This document shows positions 59,576 to 64,000 of a stretch of DNA of 64,000 nt, one piece after another (position 1 is the stretch's first letter; every line of letters begins with the position of its first letter). The stretch spans positions 682,001-746,000 of the forward strand of contig CBDBDN010000005.1 in assembly GCA_965203855.1 (NCBI GenBank), given 5' to 3'. This DNA is from Bin87 sp965203855. Lineage in GTDB: Bacteria > Chloroflexota > Dehalococcoidia > Lucifugimonadales > UBA3495. The position numbers and the translations under genes are program-made. Below the pieces are notes generated by a model. That model ran no database searches, was not told where the DNA came from, and was given only the letters and a program-made list of their open reading frames with translations.

Positions 59576-59709
59576 TTTCGGATCATCCTCCATAGATTGC
59601 GAAACTTGACTGGCATATCCAGCAGCCCGTTGATAATCAGTATAACAGTTAATACGACCCCCAATGACAAGGCGGCGTTGGTTAACCATGATGGCGATTC
59701 CGATGGCAT
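59554..59709 (-). CDS. small single-span membrane protein
   Basis: 51 residues, MPSESPSWLTNAALSLGVVL then TVILIINGLL as a membrane helix, with a basic tail (VKFRNLWRMIRKWRDSFS). TAGGAGCCCAAA gives a good ribosome site before the ATG at 59709. It lies between two FmdB-like genes and overlaps the next small gene, suggesting coupled translation and perhaps a two-protein membrane complex. Confidence 0.55.
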   Translation of the reverse strand: MPSESPSWLTNAALSLGVVLTVILIINGLLDMPVKFRNLWRMIRKWRDSFS

Positions 59710-59763
59710 TTTGGGCTCCTACCCTTGCGTTCATTCGCCGTGGCTGGCGTTTCGGTTCGTAGT

Positions 59764-60081
59764 TTAGCCGTCCGGGTTGGCGATTTCGCGGCGGTGTTCG
59801 TGGAAATCCGGGGTTACGATGCCGCCCATGGCATCGCCCATTCGGCCCAAATGGGCGTCAACGCTGCCGGCGTGCGCGTTGTCCAGGTCGGCGGCGGCGT
59901 TGTCGGGCATCCAGTTCAGGCTGTCGCCCCAGGAACGATGAAAGGAGAACCCTGACACCAGGCGGGTCAGGCTGCCGCCGCCGCAGCCCCGGCAGGCCAA
60001 CGCATCGGCCGGCGACCAGCTGTACACCAGGCGGGATTGTCGCTGCCCGCAGGCATCGCATTGGTATTCGTAAATCGGCAT
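59764..60081 (-). CDS. FmdB-family zinc-ribbon protein
   Basis: 105 residues. MPIYEYQCDACGQRQSRLVY and ADALACRGCGGGSLTRLVSG give the two CxxC pairs; a polar, His-rich tail follows (GIVTPDFHEHRREIANPD). It is a paralogue of the gene at 59062 and probably the first gene of the cluster FmdB-small-small-FmdB-thiE-translin. Insertion-sequence debris lies directly upstream. Confidence 0.85.
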   Translation of the reverse strand: MPIYEYQCDACGQRQSRLVYSWSPADALACRGCGGGSLTRLVSGFSFHRSWGDSLNWMPDNAAADLDNAHAGSVDAHLGRMGDAMGGIVTPDFHEHRREIANPDG

Positions 60082-60109
60082 CAGGCAAAGTTCCTATCCG
60101 GCTTGGGCG

Positions 60110-60300
60110 TGTTGTCAGAGCCACGATATATTCTGTGGATTCACATTTCAAGTGCAACGCAGCGTCAGCGAATACTGCCGCGGGCGTCCGGTAGTCCAGG
60201 CGCTGCCGGGGCGTATTGTGGTCGCCTGGATTGCGGCGGTGAGCTGCGACGCCTGGATTTGCTTCAAGTTCGTCCGGCTCAGCAAAAACCGCTGCCGCCG
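60110..60300 (-). pseudogene. remnant of an IS30-type transposase (3' end)
   Basis: On the minus strand the sequence gives LKQIQASQLTAAIQ in one frame and NTPRQRLDYRTPAAVFADAA in another, matching the C-terminal end of IS30-family transposases (LNxRPRKxLGYRTPxEVF). At least one frameshift separates the two parts and nothing upstream of them remains. It abuts the remnant of a second element. Confidence 0.6.
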
Positions 60301-60324
60301 GCCATTCTGGTAGCAGCAGCCCAC

Positions 60325-60860
60325 GCAACAGCCATCTTACCCCAGCGACCTCGCCGACGCCGAATGGCGGCTCTTGGCACCACTGCCGCCGCCTCAACCC
60401 GGCGGACGCCAAGTCCAATACCCCCGCCGCGCAATCGTCAACGCCATCCTCTGTATCCGGCGTACCAGATCCGGTACGCCGGCGCCGCCTGGCGTATGCT
60501 GCCCCACGATATGCCGCCTTATCGCAGCGTCTTTCACTACTACCGCACCTGGCGGCGGACGGGCGTTTGGCAACAGGGCAACGATGCTTTGCGCCGGCAA
60601 ACGCGGCAAAGCCAAGGCCGCCATCCCGAACCCGGCGCCGCCATTATTGGAAGTCAATCGGTGAAAACTGCCGCAAAAGGGGGGCGCGTGGCTACGACGC
60701 CGGCGAAAAAGCGCTGAGGCGCAAGCGTCATAGCGTAGTCGATACGGCGGGGCTGCTTGACGGCAGTGGCGCATCTTGCGGATGTGCCAGATCGCGGCGG
60801 GGAGCGGCTGGGCATCGTCGTGCACGGGCAGACAGACGGCCACTGCCAACCTCTGCTTTG
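60325..60860 (+). pseudogene. decayed IS5-family transposase
   Basis: Pieces of one transposase appear in successive frames: YPSDLADAEWRLLAPLPPPQ and YPRRAIVNAILCIRRT; then AAWRMLPHDMPPYRSVFHYY and IIGSQSVKTAAKGG; then RGYDAGEKALRRKRHSVVDT; then TAVAHLADVPDRGGERLGIV. The order is that of IS5/IS1031-type transposases, with at least three frameshifts and the catalytic DDE set incomplete. No terminal inverted repeats could be defined. Confidence 0.8.
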
Positions 60861-60884
60861 GCGGCGACGACCGCATTTGCGTAC

Positions 60885-60965
60885 TGGCCGGAATCTATGG
60901 TCGCAGCCTTCATTGCCATATAGGCGGACTACCACGCCGGATTCCGACCTTCGTCGGAATTACGG
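60885..60965. repeat. diverged two-headed palindromic element
   Basis: GGCCGGAATCTATGGTCGCA and, 50 bp on, ATTCCGACCTTCGTCGGAAT followed by TACGG. A worn copy of the element at 6972-7065, directly after the IS5 remnant. Confidence 0.6.
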
Positions 60966-61012
60966 AAAACTGAACTGCCTGAACAGAAACGCCGCCAACC
61001 CCGTCGCCCGTC

Positions 61013-61041
61013 TTGCTTATTGGGCCAACATAGGCTACTAT
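61013..61041 (+). promoter_or_regulatory. promoter of the second poly-C secreted-protein gene
   Basis: TTGCTT (61013-61018), 17 bp, TACTAT (61036-61041), aligned with the promoter at 45937-45965; about 150 bp of leader is conserved up to the ATG at 61158, with a ~40 bp insertion relative to the first copy. Confidence 0.6.
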
Positions 61042-61172
61042 TCCGTTGCTGCCGCTAGCGGTTTTACGGAGCAGCCCGTCCGATACCGTCGGCATCCGTT
61101 GCGGCAAGGCAATCAACGCCGCATCCATCCGCATTGAGAAAAGCCAGGAGTGAAATTATGACTGCCATTCTA

Positions 61173-61189
61173 CCCCCCCCCCCCCCCCC
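61173..61189 (+). repeat. C17 homopolymer between start codon and coding body
   Basis: ATG 61158 (AGGAG 8 nt upstream) is followed by five codons and 17 C. In the present length the frame runs into ATA TAG immediately after the tract. Sixteen or nineteen C would join it to the signal-peptide frame. A run this long is expected to be highly mutable. Confidence 0.8.
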
Positions 61190-61263
61190 GATATAGGCTG
61201 ACCAAAAACCTGTCCACAGCGCGGCTGCGGCTCGGCAAGATTGCCGTTATCAGCATCCTCGCT

Positions 61264-61773
61264 ATGCTGGCCGTCGCCGGCGGGATGGCCTTTCCCGATG
61301 CCCAGGATGCCGCCGCGCAGGGCGCTTTTGGCGGCTACACCTATACGCAGCGGGTTTGCCAGGAATACGGCCAGCAGCCCCGTTACTACGGCGTCCGCGA
61401 CGGCCAGGCTGCCTACAACGGCGGCAACAGCGACAGCGGCTGGCTCATTGTGTTGCAGCGCGGCGGGGGAACGTCGGAACGGTGGGTGGGAGTGAGCGCG
61501 GATTTAGTCCCCGCCGGCACGACTCCCCGGTTCGGAACCCACTTCGGGGATGGCACGGATTTCATACTACAGTCTGGCGCCCAGCTTTACCTTCGCGATC
61601 CGTGGCGGGTAAGTGTGACCGGGACTTACGCGAAAATACGCAACAACGGCGACGACAGCGATTATATTCTCGTTATCGCCCCAGGCGCCCAAGCCAGAAA
61701 TAATTACATCAAGATTCCAGCAGTCGCGGGCGGACAATTCGTCCGCTGGGCCCATATGGCGTGGTGCCGGTAG
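61264..61773 (+). CDS. secreted protein, paralogue of 46087-46680, poly-C controlled start
   Basis: The body frame is open from 61210 but its first ATG, 61264, lies inside the signal peptide, so the natural start is almost certainly ATG 61158 across the C17 tract. The joined N-terminus would read RYRLTKNLSTARLRLGKIAV before MLAVAGGMAFPDAQDAAAQG. The mature part has FGGYTYTQRVCQEYGQQPRY, then VRDGQAAYNGGNSDSGWLIV and the end FVRWAHMAWCR, as in the first copy; the ~100 residues between are different. Secreted, function unknown. At the current tract length translation from the good start would abort. Confidence 0.75.
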   Translation: MLAVAGGMAFPDAQDAAAQGAFGGYTYTQRVCQEYGQQPRYYGVRDGQAAYNGGNSDSGWLIVLQRGGGTSERWVGVSADLVPAGTTPRFGTHFGDGTDFILQSGAQLYLRDPWRVSVTGTYAKIRNNGDDSDYILVIAPGAQARNNYIKIPAVAGGQFVRWAHMAWCR

Positions 61774-61900
61774 CAGCCGAACCATCGTTGCCCATCCATA
61801 GCGGTATTCGCTATTCCGGCGCAAGCCGGCATCCACTGCCGTCGGAGCCAACGGCATCCCACCCCTTGCGCCGCCGGGCCGCCCGGAGTAGGATGCCATT

Positions 61901-62467
61901 ATGACGATTGACACCTACAGCGATGCCGCTGCCAACGCCAACCAAGCCCAAATCACTATTACCGTCAACGGCGCCGCGCATCCCCTGACCGTGCGGCATC
62001 ACTGGTCGCTGCTGGATGTGCTGCGCGACGCCCTGCAACTCACCGGCGCCAAGCGCGGCTGCGACCGCGGCGAATGCGGCTCCTGCACCGTCCTGCTGGA
62101 CGGTCGCCCGGTCAACGCCTGCCAGGTACTGGCAATGCGCGCCGCCGGCCGCAGCGTTCTGACCGTGGAGGGCCTGACGGCGGAACAATCAGCGGCGCCA
62201 GAATTGTCGGCGCCAAAAATGATGGCGCCAAAACTGCCGGCGGATAATGCGCTGTCCCCCTTGCAGCAGGCGTTTCTGGACGAGGACGGCGGCCAGTGCG
62301 GGTTCTGCACTCCCGGTTTCGTAATGGCGGCCCGCGCCCTGCTCAACGACAACCCCACCCCATCGGATGCCGAAATCCGCGCCGCCCTCTCCGGCAACCT
62401 CTGCCGCTGCAACGCCTACGGACGCATCCTCGCCTCCGTCCGCAACGCCGCCCAACGCCGCGCCTAA
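61901..62467 (+). CDS. [2Fe-2S] subunit of a molybdenum hydroxylase (xanthine/CO dehydrogenase family)
   Basis: 188 residues. The N-terminal plant-type cluster motif CDRGECGSCTVLLDGRPVNAC and the C-terminal CGFCTPGFVMAARALLNDNP with GNLCRCNAYGRILASV define the small iron-sulfur subunit that passes electrons from the molybdenum site. A repetitive insert (SAPELSAPKMMAPKLPADN, about residues 98-116) lies between the two domains. The medium FAD and large molybdopterin subunits are not adjacent, so this subunit is orphaned or works with partners elsewhere. An isolated half palindromic unit precedes it. Confidence 0.9.
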   Translation: MTIDTYSDAAANANQAQITITVNGAAHPLTVRHHWSLLDVLRDALQLTGAKRGCDRGECGSCTVLLDGRPVNACQVLAMRAAGRSVLTVEGLTAEQSAAPELSAPKMMAPKLPADNALSPLQQAFLDEDGGQCGFCTPGFVMAARALLNDNPTPSDAEIRAALSGNLCRCNAYGRILASVRNAAQRRA

Positions 62468-62502
62468 CCGGATTGTTCCCCTGGTGGATGTAGGCAACCC
62501 TA

Positions 62503-62537
62503 AACCGTCATTCCGGCGTGCGCTGGAATGACGGTCT
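62503..62537. repeat. single palindromic repeat unit
   Basis: CGTCATTCCGGCGTGCGCTG followed by GAATGACGG, a diverged single unit in the gap before the DUF3500 gene. Nothing else was recognised in 62468-62647. Confidence 0.6.
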
Positions 62538-62647
62538 AAGGATGCGGTTTGACACTGCCAAACTGCGGCGCATATAGTGTCGCCAATCCATCTATCCCTA
62601 TCCATCCCTACGCCGCCCATCCATTCTGGCTACGGAGGCCAATCCCG

Positions 62648-63664
62648 ATGACTACCGCCCACACGCACGACCACGACCATCCCCATACGCATCCCCAGGC
62701 CGCCGGCGAAATGCGCGCCGCCGCCACTGCTCTGCTGTCCGGCCTGGACGCATCCCAGAAAGCCGCCATCAGCTACAGCTACTACGATGGCGAGCGCATT
62801 TTCTGGTACTACCCGCCGCTGAACCGGCACGGCCTTTCCCTGCGGAATATGACGCCGGAGCAGCGCCCGCTGGCCTACGCCTTGATGGCCACCGGCCTCA
62901 CCGACGACGCCAACCGCAAAGCCCGTCTGATTATTGACCACGAAGCCGTCCTCGGCCCGCTGGAAAAGGAACGGGGCCGCGTTACCTGGGAGCGCGACCC
63001 GCTGCTCTATTCCTGGACGATTTTCGGCGACCCGGACAACGCCGCTGAACCTTGGGGCTGGCGCGTTGAGGGGCATCATGTTTCCCTCCATTACAGCATC
63101 TGGGGCGACCGGGTGCTGTCGGCGACGCCTTTCTTTTTCGGCGCCAATCCCGCCGAAGTGCCGCCCGGCCGCGACAAAGCCGGCCTCCGCATCCTCGGCG
63201 CCAGCCAGGACATCGCCCTGGAACTGATGGACAGTCTGGACGCCGGCCAGCAGTCCCGCGCAATGATTTACGACGAAGCCCCCGCCGACATCCTCACTTT
63301 CAACGCCTCTCGCGCCTCGCTCCCCAAAGAGGAGGGGCTGCCGGCCAGCGCAATGTCCGGCGCGCAGCGGGAAATGCTGATGTCCCTCGCCTCCGAGTAT
63401 GTCAGCCGCATCCGCACCGACCTGGCCGAGGAAAAGCTAACCGCCTTGCGGCAAGGCGGCTTGGAGCAGATCCATCTCGCCTGGGGCGGCCCCATCGACC
63501 CCAGCAAGCCCCACTACTACCGGTTGCACGGCGGCGATTTCGTAGTTGAGTACGACAACCGACAGAACGGCGCCAACCACATTCACTCCGTCCTCCGTGA
63601 TGTGGGCAACGACTTCGCCAGCGACGTAATGCGCGACCACCTGCTGATGTACCACATCCTGTAA
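62648..63664 (+). CDS. DUF3500-domain protein with His-rich N-terminus
   Basis: 338 residues from the ATG at 62648 (GGAGG upstream). HTHDHDHPHTHP at the N-terminus is a metal-binding-type His/Asp stretch. The DUF3500 domain follows: ISYSYYDGERIFWYYPPLNR, LYSWTIFGDPDNAAEPWGWR, VEGHHVSLHYSIWGDRVLSA, and the end HYYRLHGGDFVVEYDNRQNG then ANHIHSVLRDVGNDF. Conserved His residues suggest a metal site, but the family's reaction is unknown. No signal peptide. A strong hairpin follows the stop. Confidence 0.88.
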   Translation: MTTAHTHDHDHPHTHPQAAGEMRAAATALLSGLDASQKAAISYSYYDGERIFWYYPPLNRHGLSLRNMTPEQRPLAYALMATGLTDDANRKARLIIDHEAVLGPLEKERGRVTWERDPLLYSWTIFGDPDNAAEPWGWRVEGHHVSLHYSIWGDRVLSATPFFFGANPAEVPPGRDKAGLRILGASQDIALELMDSLDAGQQSRAMIYDEAPADILTFNASRASLPKEEGLPASAMSGAQREMLMSLASEYVSRIRTDLAEEKLTALRQGGLEQIHLAWGGPIDPSKPHYYRLHGGDFVVEYDNRQNGANHIHSVLRDVGNDFASDVMRDHLLMYHIL

Positions 63665-63692
63665 GCCCCTGCGCCTATGATGCTTACAGCGC

Positions 63693-63733
63693 CATCCGGG
63701 GTCCGCACGATAGCGTCGTGCGGACCCCGGATG
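63693..63733 (+). terminator. 18-bp perfect stem-loop after the DUF3500 gene
   Basis: CATCCGGGGTCCGCACGA (63693-63710), 5-nt loop, and its exact reverse complement (63716-63733), 29 bp after the stop. No T-run follows, so it is either a factor-dependent terminator or an mRNA 3' stabiliser. Confidence 0.65.
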
Positions 63734-63769
63734 CGATTCCACAGCCGCAGCCATCCGACAGACCGGCAA

Positions 63770-63778
63770 TGCTATAAT
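63770..63778 (+). promoter_or_regulatory. extended -10 promoter of the last gene
   Basis: TGCTATAAT, identical to the rplS promoter at 52391-52399, 40 bp upstream of the ATG at 63818. Confidence 0.6.
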
Positions 63779-63817
63779 CAGAAAACCCCCGCCCCAGGTT
63801 CAAGTTTGAGGTGCAGT

Positions 63818-64000
63818 ATGCAAATCGGCAAACAAGTCAACAAAGAGGAAGTGCATATCCTCGGCAAGCAATACTACGAGCAAATCCGCGCCGAAATGGA
63901 AGCCAACCACTGGGGACGCATGGTCGTCATCGACGTCACCAACGGCAACATCGAAATTGACGATGACGACCTGACGGCCACCACCCGCCTCTTTGAGCGC
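63818..64000 (+). CDS. hypothetical protein (3' truncated by window edge)
   Basis: 61 residues are visible from the ATG at 63818. The stretch QYYEQIRAEMEANHWGRMVV, IDVTNGNIEIDDDDLTATTR then LFER resembles short proteins (GDYEID/DDL-type) that occur widely beside retropepsin-like or toxin-antitoxin-type genes in other bacteria. The next gene is outside the window, so this cannot be checked here. Function unknown. Confidence 0.65.
   Translation, partial: MQIGKQVNKEEVHILGKQYYEQIRAEMEANHWGRMVVIDVTNGNIEIDDDDLTATTRLFER

Noticed and set aside
59858..60418. 186-codon minus-strand frame as a gene
   Set aside because: It merges IS30-type transposase debris with an antisense shadow of the FmdB-like gene.

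Overview
The window is a GC-rich bacterial chromosome segment with dense, short-spaced genes on both strands. Nothing here fixes the taxon. Proline/threonine-rich lipoprotein linkers, several TRAP transporter parts, CoA-ester catabolism enzymes, a translin homologue, LarC/LarE, FmdB-type zinc ribbons and a LTP-type thiolase together suggest Chloroflexota (a Dehalococcoidia/SAR202-like lineage). This is inference; no rRNA, tRNA or CRISPR array was recognised.

Layout. 1-9 kb: 3' part of an McrC restriction subunit; PanE, dCTP deaminase, acyl-CoA ligase and enoyl-CoA hydratase genes; a TPR lipoprotein; a HEAT-DNA methyltransferase flanked by ~200 bp direct repeats; a PHP phosphoesterase. 9-15 kb: a second crotonase, a CoA-transferase cluster with a duplicated, partly degenerate A-(B*A)-B arrangement, a methyltransferase and PlsY. 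15-23 kb: TRAP transporter genes, including a two-headed substrate-binding lipoprotein and a frameshifted single one, around a PIN/AbrB toxin-antitoxin pair. 23-35 kb: SDR, DUF362, a Septu-like ATPase/HNH pair whose HNH gene has an in-frame stop, LarC/LarE, a NACHT NTPase, GNAT, YchF and a repeat-rich membrane protein. 35-45 kb: thiolase, a frameshifted type ISP/IIG restriction-modification enzyme, EVE protein, QueG, dUTPase and GroEL. 45-52 kb: first copy of a poly-C-controlled secreted protein, small enzymes, a REP array, and two tandem Panacea antitoxin/toxin pairs. 52-64 kb: ribosomal L19, PriA, a DUF805 gene with a structured leader, DUF2071, a translin-ThiE-FmdB operon, two decayed insertion sequences, the second poly-C secreted protein, a 2Fe-2S subunit, DUF3500 and the start of an unknown gene.

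Three themes recur. (1) Defence genes (McrC, methyltransferase, Septu-like, NACHT, type ISP/IIG enzyme, EVE, PIN and Panacea modules) are scattered among metabolic genes and several are broken. (2) A palindromic repeat (ATTCCGGCTTGCGCCGGAAT) fills intergenic space as single copies, arrays and ~95 bp two-headed elements; it even forms the C-terminus of one gene. (3) Short-repeat expansions add low-complexity stretches to conserved enzymes, and poly-C tracts sit between the start codon and body of two secreted paralogues, which looks like phase variation. Two other genes are frameshifted at runs of four G/C, so sequencing or assembly error at homopolymers must be kept in mind.
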